From Chondrosia reniformis (Eukaryota; Porifera; Demospongiae; Chondrillida; Chondrillidae): a stretch of 64,000 nt of DNA. The notes beneath the pieces are model-generated. The model searched no databases. It was given only the letters and a program-made list of their open reading frames with translations, and had not been told where the DNA came from. A program made the translations under genes and the position numbers. Positions 50,801-58,556 of this stretch are shown here, in pieces; position 1 is the stretch's first letter, and each line of letters begins with the position of its first letter. The stretch covers positions 6,326,501-6,390,500 of the forward strand of contig OX359200.1 of assembly GCA_947172415.1 (NCBI GenBank), in the 5' to 3' direction.

Positions 50801-53071
50801 GTCAAGTTGGTTGGGAGCGACAGGTTAATGGCTGAAGTGGAAGCGTTTGTTGAAAACTTGCTTAAAAGTTTGGTAAGCCTAAAGTGAAGCATGCAGCATA
50901 ACGATTTAGTGAACTTCAGTCTGAATATAAATATATGTACGTATAAATATATACATATATATGTATGTATGTAACCCTAAAGAAATGGTCAAAATGGTGA
51001 GTGTGGCAGTGGATCAGAAATGGACTTATTGCATAATACTTTGTACTCAAAACTGCTAATTATAATTGCTTGTTTTTATGTCTCTGCATGTATATAATAC
51101 GTACATTTTCAAGAATATTTGAAGCATAAATTAACTACATTTAAGCCTGACTTGTTTTACTGTAAATTTGTACTTTATCAATTTTTAACTTGTTTTTGTA
51201 GAAACAGTCATCACCAGCTTCTGAGAGAGTATATATTGTTGGAACAGCTGCTGAAGTACATACATGCATACCAACAGTATATATTTCGTCAAGGTTTCTT
51301 TAGAAATACCACAAGGGGTGAAAGATGTGCTATACTTAATTTGCTACACATGAGATTATTATGTGCTATGCACTGCCTGTGATAATGAAACCACAACCAT
51401 CTGTTAGTATCCAGTCACTTGATATTCAATCATTGAAGAAAGAAATTCAGCAATTGCCATAAGTGAACTCAAGGCTTGTCATTGCTATATACAAGTTATA
51501 ATGGGCAGTGTGTCTCCAAAGTGTACTTATAATGCTATACAGATTAACAAAACATATTTGTATTCTTATTTCTAGCACGAATGATTTTTTTAATTGATCT
51601 GTATACATATGCCTTTTAGATGATGTTCGCTTTGGATGGAAATGCTCTTAAATTCAGTAGCAAAATTGACATTTTCTTGAAGTGTCTGCAGGACAAAGAT
51701 GCTGATGTCCGGAGCAATGCGGCCTTTGGTATCGGAGTGTTAGCAGCTAATGCAGTTTCAGTGCTTGCTGTGTAAGATGGTACCTTAGTTAATGTGTGTT
51801 GTGAGATAAGTTGGTCTATAGAGCCTTAACTTTGTTGAGGGTTTTACTCTCTGATTTATCACTTAAGTTTGTGTGAACCATCTTCTCATTATGCATGCCT
51901 CTTAATTAACAACATGGTCGGACAATTATGTAAATACATGTACAGTAATGCAAATTTAATATCAACATTTACACATCTAAATACAACCAATCAAAGATAC
52001 ATAGGACATTTAATTAACTGAGAACAATATAGTGAAACCAATAGATCATTTTCACATAGGTAACAAGTGTGTTATGATAGTATAGTCAAGAATTAAACTA
52101 TGTAACTGTTAGATTGATCAGCACTACAACCACCTTGGCCATAATTTGTACTTATAGTCATTACAGTACTATACTCCAAAGACTGTTTGTTGCTATTGGG
52201 AGTGAGAAAAATGGAAGATGCATTGACAATATTGTAGCAGCTGTCAGTAGAATGATTATGGCCAAGTCTGATGTAGTCCCACTTGATGAAGTTAGTGAAG
52301 TTGGTGTTTGTACAGTGCACTACGTATATGAATTATCCAACACCACCATTTCTTTGCATATAACTGGTGAATACTCACTACTAATTTAAGAGCTTTTTAA
52401 GAGGATTTAGTTTTCTTCACCTTCTCCTTCCACTGGATCTGACAGAAGTCCTAGGGAGTACCTTCATCTTAGTCTGTTTAAGTCCTCAATAAGCATTTAT
52501 TTATTTTATTTATTCCTACTCTTGGACACAACTTATACAGGTGTCATATTTTAAGGTCCCTCTATTCTCTCAACTGCCACTTCTTAATCTGTGATGGAAG
52601 ATCTGCTTCTGCTTTAGGTAGTTCCTGTTATTCTTCAAAAGTTGCCTCTGAGGGAAGACGAAGAAGAGCTAATTACGCTGTACAAGTGTCTCCTGTTTCT
52701 ACTTCAGAATGGAAACCAGATTGTAAGTGAATGTTTTTTGTTATAGCATAGTAAACTTACTTTCATTGCATTGTTTGTTTTAAAAGGTTATTCAGTCTCT
52801 GAAACATGTTCTCAAAGTCTTTGCACACGATATCTCAAAGTTAGACAATGGTATGGTAAAAAACTGTGTAGTGTGTATGTGACAGTCACATGATAATCAC
52901 ATGACATTTGCCTCACTACTCACACTACTTTTGTTTGTATTAAAATTCACAGAAACTCAACTGGTTTTAAAGCATATTTTACAGTTACTATCAAGTCAGC
53001 ATTCAGAGGAACTTCAGGCAGCCTTTACTCACTTAACAGCTGAAGAAATACAGAATCTCTCTGACTTGTAG
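35802..53071 (+). CDS. IPO4: Importin-4 (karyopherin beta)
   Basis: This nuclear import receptor is built of HEAT repeats; human IPO4 imports histones and ribosomal proteins in a RanGTP-dependent way. I place 35 exons, summing to 1070 residues (human 1081). Exon ends, first to last: 35802-35864, 35925-36011, 36359-36438, 37224-37265, 37341-37371, 44306-44407, 44514-44561, 44761-44849, 44928-44970, 45233-45400, 45978-46061, 46130-46264, 46439-46492, 46645-46754, 46837-46948, 47018-47162, 47335-47402, 47599-47644, 47935-47993, 48062-48202, 48486-48526, 48941-49052, 49240-49358, 49518-49595, 49681-49738, 49961-50060, 50124-50320, 50538-50585, 50747-50872, 51202-51255, 51620-51771, 52158-52290, 52618-52722, 52787-52850, 52953-53071. 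Matches to IPO4 include [48 protein letters not shown] and [14 protein letters not shown]. Acidic loops occur at [12 protein letters not shown] and [10 protein letters not shown]. Intron 5 (6.9 kb) hosts a protease gene on the other strand. Confidence 0.97.
36478..36717 (-). repeat. R1 dispersed repeat, copy B
   Basis: This is a near full-length R1 in importin-4 intron 3. The ribozyme-like motif (36630-36666) keeps CTGATGA and the hairpin but has lost the GAAACAGC segment by a small deletion, so it should be inactive. Confidence 0.8.
37738..38110. repeat. Minisatellite, 24 bp, about 15 copies
   Basis: The unit is AGTGTCCTCTACAAGCATAT followed by CCCC, with A/G variants. It lies in importin-4 intron 5, about 480 bp from the 3' end of the nested protease gene. 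The unit length keeps several frames open on both strands; none looks like a gene. Confidence 0.94.
38588..40938 (-). CDS. Secreted subtilisin-like serine protease with extra C-terminal domain
   Basis: This is an S8 (proteinase K-like) endopeptidase of 721 residues in two exons: 40938-39681 and 39495-38588 (phase 1 join, Ser420). A signal peptide covers residues 1-20 ([18 protein letters not shown]). A Gly/Arg-rich segment follows at 24-42, then an I9-type propeptide at about 48-125 (RYIVTMKD...). The catalytic domain lies at about 130-410, with D168 (YILDSGI), H203 (GHGTHVAG), N290 (AAAGN) and S359 (GTSMAAP), so it is predicted active. A Thr/Pro-rich linker runs from 421 to about 460, probably O-glycosylated. 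A C-terminal domain (about 469-721) has repeated G-Y/F-x-x-V-x-L-x-x-Y and Y-S-A-I-x-x-K patterns, weakly like the tandem repeats of polyglycine hydrolase N-terminal domains. The gene lies wholly inside importin-4 intron 5 on the opposite strand. Confidence 0.9.
41024..41033 (-). promoter_or_regulatory. TATA box of the nested protease gene
   Basis: TATATAAAGG on the minus strand lies about 90 bp upstream of the protease ATG. This indicates that the nested gene has its own promoter inside the importin-4 intron. Confidence 0.5.
41515..41662 (-). repeat. R1 dispersed repeat, copy C (truncated)
   Basis: It matches R1 from ATATGAAAATCTAACTCACC to CCACTGGGCCAGAC. It then stops at the point corresponding to the predicted ribozyme cleavage site. 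It lies in importin-4 intron 5. Confidence 0.75.
42583..42795 (-). repeat. R1 dispersed repeat, copy D
   Basis: This R1 copy, in importin-4 intron 5, has the best preserved ribozyme-like motif. It begins near ACACCATTTTCCCATTACAT and ends near TCTTTTGTGAATCCTC. Confidence 0.82.
42695..42740 (-). ncRNA. Hammerhead-ribozyme-like motif in R1 copy D
   Basis: Minus strand, in order: GGGTCA (42740-42735), CTGATGA (42734-42728), hairpin AGGGTGGAATTCCCA (42727-42713), GAA (42712-42710), palindrome ACAGCTGT (42709-42702), C (42701), TGGCCC (42700-42695). GGGTCA and TGGCCC pair over all six positions with one G-U. This reproduces stem I, core, stem II, core, a minimal stem III and the U-H cleavage position (GUC). 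The A-A apposition flanking GGG/CCC departs from the usual G-C closing pair of stem II. Confidence 0.45.
44085..44265. repeat. Minisatellite, 20 bp, about nine copies
   Basis: The unit is CAGTAGCCCCTCCCACCTTA, directly upstream of importin-4 exon 6 (44306). Confidence 0.92.
44575..44750. repeat. Pyrimidine-rich tract in importin-4 intron 7
   Basis: CTCCTCCCCCTCCCCTTCTC-type sequence fills most of the 199-bp intron between exons ending at 44561 and starting at 44761. It may act as an extended polypyrimidine tract. Confidence 0.85.
44974..45230. repeat. CCAT simple repeat filling importin-4 intron 9
   Basis: (CATC)n with CACC and CTCTCGTC interruptions makes up nearly all of the 262-bp intron 44971-45232. 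The acceptor CTATCCAG is itself formed by the edge of the repeat. Confidence 0.93.
48252..48397 (-). mobile_element. M1-family MITE with 38-bp terminal inverted repeats
   Basis: The left end TCTTTGGAAAGGGTCATCTT TCGACTTTGGGAGCGTCT is mirrored at 48360-48397. On the minus strand the interior (48319-48355) carries GTCA, CTGAAGA, a GACCC/GGGTC hairpin, GAA, ACGT, T, TGGC, a hammerhead-like order. It lies in importin-4 intron 20. Confidence 0.8.
49440..49498. repeat. Short tandem repeat, 20 bp, three copies
   Basis: CACTTCCTGTATTTCTATA-type units lie in importin-4 intron 23, just before the exon at 49518. Confidence 0.75.
52403..52490 (-). repeat. R1 dispersed repeat, copy G (degenerate)
   Basis: TTCTCCTTCCACTGGATCTGACAG and TACCTTCATCTTAGTC are recognisable but diverged forms of the R1 ribozyme end. 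Located in importin-4 intron 32. Confidence 0.4.
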
Positions 53072-53651
53072 TAGTGCATTAAATATTTGCTATTTTGTAA
53101 AACAGAAAAAACTGATTGTAAATAATTCAAGTACATATTTTGATGTGTAAAAATCTTTAATGTCTACATAATAAGTTCCTCCTTTATAGTTTGTAGTCGT
53201 ATTGCATAATCTAAATGCCATCTTCCTATAGATATGTCGACATGCGCATAGGATAAGCATACATGTACTTCAAATAGAATAGATCATTTTGGTAGGACTC
53301 TCTTAAAGGTAATCTATAACAAGGAAAGTAGACATGTTAAAAGTAATAAACTGGTAGCAACCACTTCCAGTCTGTGATCATGTTGACATTTACCCAGCAG
53401 CTGTTGAGGTACAGAAGTGGTTTATAGTGTATATATAGGGTAGGGTTATGACTTATATCTACAGAGACTAAGATGGTAGGATGGTTGTACCATAATACAC
53501 GTGGACAACCATTGATTACGTCATTACGTTGCTAAATGTAGCGATGATGACATGTCACATGAGCTAACTCGGGGTGTGTTATTCCGGTCCGAATTGAATT
53601 TTATAAGCAAGAACCTTCAAGCTTTCTCACAACAGTTAAAGAGCTCTAAGC
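53072..53651. other. Intergenic DNA with bZIP-like site
   Basis: It holds the importin-4 3' untranslated region and the promoter of the next gene. ATTACGTCATTACG near 53515-53528 is a CRE/ATF-like palindrome about 125 bp upstream of the ATG at 53652. No other gene is seen. Confidence 0.4.
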
Positions 53652-54857
53652 ATGCCACACGGCGGAGGACACGTTGGAGGGTTCAGTGGAGGAGGAGGTT
53701 TTAGCGGAGGCGGAGGGTTTCACCACCATCATCATCATGGGTTCGGGCATCGCCACCATCACCATCACTACCGCGGCTACTGGGGATGGGGTTGGCCCGG
53801 CTGGGGATACGGGGGTTATGGCTACAACCCGTATCGTCGGATATACGGGTGCGGATGCGCGGTTTTTTGGGTCATAGTCGCTGTGGTGATCGTTATCATC
53901 GCTGTATCTGCCACTAGCGTCAGTAATCGCTTTGAGAGCGATTATTCTTACGCTCCGTCTGACACAAGGATCGTCAGAGGAGACAGCGCCTTCTGCCAAG
54001 CGTTGTATCTGGATGACCGCTCATATATCGGAGCCACGCTCTATTCGTTGCATTCTACTCCACCTTTAACTACTTGGAATAACTTCACCTTTTTAGACAC
54101 TCAGTCGGTGGATAGTAACGGATACCAGTACTGGTACTTCTATATGCATACGGGTTCCAGGGCTACTATTGATCTCTGTCTCACATCATCAAGTTCTCTG
54201 ACTTTCCTTCTTATCAAGTCCAAGAAGAATTTTGACAACTGGGTCAATACTGGATTAGAGTCTTATGCCACTTATACAACCACTTTTACCCAACAATGCA
54301 ATAGCCCACCATCATTCGTTTACAACTTGCCACCAGTTGGAGCTGGAGATGCTTACTATTTTGTAATTTACAATCGATACTACACCTACTCACAATTCAG
54401 AATTGATGGCCACTTCTACCGAAAGCAGTACACAGTTGAACCTGGAAATGTAATCCATCAGTGCTCTAAGTCCAGTTGCAGCTTAGGAACAGGACAGAAT
54501 TATGTCTATTTGGTGAAGGTGAATGATTATCCTACTGATCCTACTGATTCTGTCGACCTGGATGTGGAATGTCATGTAAATGGAGGCATTATTGCAGTAA
54601 TAGTCTGCGTGCCTCTTGTTTTTTGTATTTTGCTGACTACCGTGGTGATCATTATTGTAGTGTGTTGTGTTAAAAAGAGAAGAAAGAGTCAACCGATGAC
54701 TGAGCCACTGGTCTCCAACCCTGAACCAGCTGGTGAGACTACTACAGTCACTGCCACTACCACAACATTGGCTCCACCCCCATATAACCCAAATCCTGGT
54801 TATCAGACTCAACCACCAGCCTATGGAGCCATGCCTCAAAATATGGAGAGTCAATAA
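53652..54857 (+). CDS. Two-pass membrane protein, His/Gly-rich N-terminus, APD1-4-like ectodomain
   Basis: This is a 401-residue single-exon protein. Residues 1-67 are Gly/His-rich, with two poly-His runs (HHHHHH, then HRHHHHH) and aromatic GYWGWGWPGWGY repeats. A first membrane segment lies at about 70-90 (AVFWVIVAVVIVIIAV). The ectodomain (about 90-315) has SAFCQALYLDD, YWYFYMHTGSRATIDLCL and LLIKSKKNFDNW motifs that resemble the APD1-4 N/M domains (DUF4792/4793) known from plants and animals; this is recognition by pattern only. A second membrane segment lies at about 317-347 (GGIIAVIVCVPLVFCILL...), followed by a basic stop KKRRKS. The cytosolic tail has APPPYNP and a QPPAY end, PPxY-type sites that bind WW domains of Nedd4-like ligases. 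No RING is present, unlike plant APD proteins. Confidence 0.72.
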   Translation: MPHGGGHVGGFSGGGGFSGGGGFHHHHHHGFGHRHHHHHYRGYWGWGWPGWGYGGYGYNPYRRIYGCGCAVFWVIVAVVIVIIAVSATSVSNRFESDYSYAPSDTRIVRGDSAFCQALYLDDRSYIGATLYSLHSTPPLTTWNNFTFLDTQSVDSNGYQYWYFYMHTGSRATIDLCLTSSSSLTFLLIKSKKNFDNWVNTGLESYATYTTTFTQQCNSPPSFVYNLPPVGAGDAYYFVIYNRYYTYSQFRIDGHFYRKQYTVEPGNVIHQCSKSSCSLGTGQNYVYLVKVNDYPTDPTDSVDLDVECHVNGGIIAVIVCVPLVFCILLTTVVIIIVVCCVKKRRKSQPMTEPLVSNPEPAGETTTVTATTTTLAPPPYNPNPGYQTQPPAYGAMPQNMESQ

Positions 54858-55523
54858 ATTCTTCAGAAACATACGTACTTTTACTGTTGATCTTTGTTGC
54901 CATTAACATTTATTAGATTATAACGAGAATAGGATGTTGCAACCTGTTATAATTTTGTTCTGTTGTAGATTCTTTCATATGCAATATGTAAATTAAATTG
55001 TATTCTGTTGAGTAAAAATTTAGTGAATTAGTTTGTAAACTAATGAATATACCATTCAAAATCATTATAAATATCAGAACATAAGAGCGTAATTCAATGA
55101 TTGTTTAATCTTATCAAAGTTGCAGTTTATAGGTCTATAAATATTCATCAACTTTTAGTGTAGTCATAAAACCATTGCAAGACAACTCATTCAAATTATA
55201 GTGACAAGGTGTGGCCATATACTTGTGCCACACCCACACGTACAGACTGCTATATCGAGGAACTTGGGTTTTCTTAGGAGCTGTATTAGCTCTAATCATG
55301 CCACAAAGCGGAAGATGTTTTGTATTATCGACTAGTGAAGGCATTTCAGCGGCTTCAGGTAGCTATATGATCATATACTATATTCTTATTCACAAACCGG
55401 CCCAAGCATGCCCGGGCGAGCCTCCGGCGGGGATGACCTGGCTCAAATACGAAGAACCGGTAATCTCAATCATTTCTCAGTCAGATCCGATCGTTTACTT
55501 GACGCTCAAGGTTGCTCTAGACT
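54858..55523. other. Intergenic DNA before the glycosyltransferase
   Basis: The left half is AT-rich 3' flank. The right half (about 55200-55520) is GC-richer and open in two frames. A stop codon directly precedes the ATG at 55524 in the glycosyltransferase frame, so this is probably 5' untranslated sequence. Confidence 0.4.
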
Positions 55524-57869
55524 ATGGAAAAATATATATCGGCTTACAAGGTACGTATTGGAGAATGGGTACGCAACGCGGAGATACCAGTACGATACAG
55601 AGCCAAGCTGTCGCTGCGGCCAGAAGGTGAACGTACTCTACTTGGCCACTACAGAAGAGGATGGCCATATGTGATCAAAGAAATGGTTTCACAGCTCTGT
55701 GCAAAAGGTGGAACCCTCTTCATCCCAGAAGTTGAAATGATTTATGGAAATATAGTAGTAGCTGAGCCCTGGGTGGGAGTAATACACCAGACACCAAAGA
55801 ATAACTGCCCAAGCCTCCCTGACTTGGAGAGATTGGTTAAAGATAGAAGCTTCACCAATTCTCTCAAAGCTTGCAAAGGTCTTTTTGTCCTTTCTTCCAT
55901 TGTCAAAGAATATCTTGCTCCGCACTTTCCTGATGTACCACTTTGCCTCATTCACCATCCAATTACACCTTTCAATAAGGATTTCAAGTTTAGCGTGTCC
56001 AAATTTGAAGATAACCCGAAGAAGAAGGTCCTATTTATAGGCGAAAGGCTTAGGAACTTCCAGGCTATCTTTGACCTCCAGGTACCTAATGATCTCCAGA
56101 AGGTGCTGATCAAGGGAAGCGTTATTGATTTGAATGACTGTTATGGCATTGACAAAAAGAAAATTGACTTGAAGCAAAATGAGACGGTGAATATTTGGGA
56201 AAAGCAGATCTCTGATGAAGATTATGATCAACTACTGAGTGAGAATGTGGTATTTCTCAATCTCTTTGACGTAGCCGCCTGTACAACAGTCATTGAATGC
56301 CTGGGAAGAGGGACGCCATTAGTCATAAACAGACTACCTGGAGCTGAGGAATACCTTGGGAAGGACTACCCTCTCTTCTACAGCACTTTGGAGGAAGCTT
56401 CTCACCTGTTGGCTAACAAGGGACGACTGATGGAGGGCCATGAGTATCTTATGAAGAGAATCCATGAAATTGATTTATCTGAAGAAAGCTTCTTCACTTC
56501 CATAGTCAACTCTGCCATCTATCGCCATCTACCATTGCCAAGGTCGCAGCAACACTGCAAGGAGAGACCGAATCAGTGTATCTTTCCTGAGTATGATGTT
56601 ACTTTTATCATATACGTAACCAATTTGAGAGATATTGACAAGACACTACAGGGAATCAGAGCAGGAAGGAATGGTAGAACAGTGCAATTACTCCTCTGGA
56701 GTCATGATGCAATTCTGCTTGGCAAGGTGAGAAAAGTGATTGCCGCAGCTAAAGAGGATATAACATGCTATATCATGGAGGCCAGCGAACAGTATAATCC
56801 TTCCTGTGTGTACAAGGCCCTCAAGGAGCTGGCTGATGGAGATGTGACAGTTGTGGTAGACAGTGCCTCTGTCTTTCAGGAAGATACATTTGAAAAACTT
56901 GTCGAAGAAGATAAGGATCATATGATGTACATAAGCTCCGATACAATCCGACAATATCAGAATAGTGTCATTCCACCAATGCAGAGTGATGTTGCCCTAC
57001 CCACCCAGGGTGATTTTACTCTACCCACCCAGGGTGACATTACCCTACCTACCCAGGATGGTGTAAATGGAGTAAAAACCTTTGATGTCTCCATAGTGAT
57101 GTGCCAATACAAAAGAGTTAAGGATCTGCCAGAACTTTTGAGGCGACTTGAAGAACAGAATTTTGAAGGCACCTTTCAGTTGATTATTTGGAACAACAAT
57201 GAAGAAATGAAAGAGGAGATCAAAGACAAATGCAAACCATTCATGAAAAAGTTGAACATTGAGCTTATTCATAGCTCAAAGAACTTCTACTGCGGAATAC
57301 GCTTTGCCATCAAAGACCTGATAAAAAGCGACCTCATTATCCTGATAGATGATGACATCCTCCCTGGAAAAGGCTATGTCAAAAGGTTTATTGACAAGTA
57401 CAAGGAGTATGGACCAAATACTACATTTAGCTTCAGGGGTCACTTATTCAATCACTCTATCGATGAGGAAAATCCCCAAGAGGCATGGCAATACTGGTAT
57501 AAATCTACAGACCAGTTCCTCCAGCTAGAACAACATCATGAAGATCACCTAGTCCACATGCATCATGCAGGTAACATGCTCATTCCTAAGCAAATCCTTG
57601 AAGCAGCACTATCAGGTCACCAGCTCACAAGAAGAGATTATGTGCTTGTGGATGACTACTGGCTCTCCTTTGTCCTCTCCCACCACATGGAGGTGAGTTT
57701 GATGAGAGTCAAGGCAGATGATGTCATGGCAATGACTCCCAGTGCTGATGACGAAGAAGTGGCTCTGTATTGCAATCGAGCAGTTCACGAGCAGCGAGCT
57801 GACTTTTACATTTATCATAATCGTCTCAACTGGCCCAAGAGTAAACCAATTGAATTTCCAAACATTTAA
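55524..57869 (+). CDS. Multidomain glycosyltransferase (GT-B part plus two GT-A-like parts)
   Basis: This is a 781-residue single-exon protein without a clear signal peptide or membrane segment. Residues about 1-340 look like a GT-B (GT4-type) enzyme: GVIHQTPKNN, KACKGLFVLSSIVKEYL, KKKVLFIGERLRNF and the donor-site stretch TTVIECLGRGTPLVINRLPG. Residues about 355-480 look like a degenerate GT-A domain (VTFIIYVTNLRDIDKTLQGI; VVVDSAS in place of a DxD). A linker at about 491-512 holds three nine-residue repeats with LPTQGD. Residues about 518-781 are a GT-A domain: FDVSIVMCQYKR, LIIWNNN, the metal-binding LIDDDI (about 608-610) and LVDDYWLSFVL. Substrates are unknown. The start at 55524 follows an in-frame TAG; an upstream coding exon cannot be excluded. 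Single-exon structure in an intron-rich region could mean retroposition or lateral transfer. Confidence 0.8.
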   Translation: MEKYISAYKVRIGEWVRNAEIPVRYRAKLSLRPEGERTLLGHYRRGWPYVIKEMVSQLCAKGGTLFIPEVEMIYGNIVVAEPWVGVIHQTPKNNCPSLPDLERLVKDRSFTNSLKACKGLFVLSSIVKEYLAPHFPDVPLCLIHHPITPFNKDFKFSVSKFEDNPKKKVLFIGERLRNFQAIFDLQVPNDLQKVLIKGSVIDLNDCYGIDKKKIDLKQNETVNIWEKQISDEDYDQLLSENVVFLNLFDVAACTTVIECLGRGTPLVINRLPGAEEYLGKDYPLFYSTLEEASHLLANKGRLMEGHEYLMKRIHEIDLSEESFFTSIVNSAIYRHLPLPRSQQHCKERPNQCIFPEYDVTFIIYVTNLRDIDKTLQGIRAGRNGRTVQLLLWSHDAILLGKVRKVIAAAKEDITCYIMEASEQYNPSCVYKALKELADGDVTVVVDSASVFQEDTFEKLVEEDKDHMMYISSDTIRQYQNSVIPPMQSDVALPTQGDFTLPTQGDITLPTQDGVNGVKTFDVSIVMCQYKRVKDLPELLRRLEEQNFEGTFQLIIWNNNEEMKEEIKDKCKPFMKKLNIELIHSSKNFYCGIRFAIKDLIKSDLIILIDDDILPGKGYVKRFIDKYKEYGPNTTFSFRGHLFNHSIDEENPQEAWQYWYKSTDQFLQLEQHHEDHLVHMHHAGNMLIPKQILEAALSGHQLTRRDYVLVDDYWLSFVLSHHMEVSLMRVKADDVMAMTPSADDEEVALYCNRAVHEQRADFYIYHNRLNWPKSKPIEFPNI

Positions 57870-58556
57870 CACTCTCCTATATTATATAGGGTATATATTT
57901 CGAATACTCCACTTAGCTAATATACGTACGTATGTATCCATTATTAATATATCTTTTTTTGTATTTTTGTATTAAGGTAATACTTTAATTTAAGAGTAAA
58001 TTCAATTTTGAGCTTCATCTTTGGGACGATACATCCTTCGATTTTTGAGCGTTTAAAAACACTGCGTTTTTAAACACTCAAAAGTGGAAGGATGTGAAGT
58101 GAAAGTAATAAATAATATATAAATAAATAATAATTGATCATGAGTGTCAAAATTTTTATAGCATGAATTAAAAGCTTATATAAGTACGTACGTATATATA
58201 CATATTATACATTCCTACTTAGAGAGTACTACCGTACTCTCTGATAGGAGCTAGCATTCAACTAAAGTTTGCAACCAATAAATTTTTAAGGGAGATCTAG
58301 ATTTAGGACTCCATGTACCCTGTTTTATATAAATTGAAAATAACCTTTAAAATGGAGCACATGAACTGTACAGTGCATTCAACCTTACATTACGTTAATT
58401 CATACATGCATGGCATATGAAATGCTATGTAAATCATTACTATTTATACTATAAAACTGTAACTACATGCAATATATAAGATGTCAGTTCTATATATGAA
58501 ATTCAGGGTTCTCAAATTGTTTGGATATTTGTGGGATTCAGGGTTCTATGGACAAG
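57870..58556. other. Intergenic DNA between convergent genes
   Basis: AT-rich 3' flanks of the glycosyltransferase (plus) and the Ig/protease gene (minus). It contains a fold-back element at 58031-58094 and no supported gene. Confidence 0.5.
58031..58094. repeat. Fold-back remnant of the M1 element family
   Basis: ACATCCTTCGATTTTTGAGC GTTTAAAAAC is followed almost directly by its reverse complement (GTTTTTAAACACTCAAAAG through AAGGATGT). This equals two M1 ends joined without the hammerhead-like interior. Confidence 0.7.

Noticed and set aside
55211-55630. 139-codon frame upstream of and overlapping the glycosyltransferase start
   Set aside because: It overlaps the glycosyltransferase in another frame, its peptide has no recognisable features, and the downstream frame carries all family motifs. 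It could at most be an upstream open frame.
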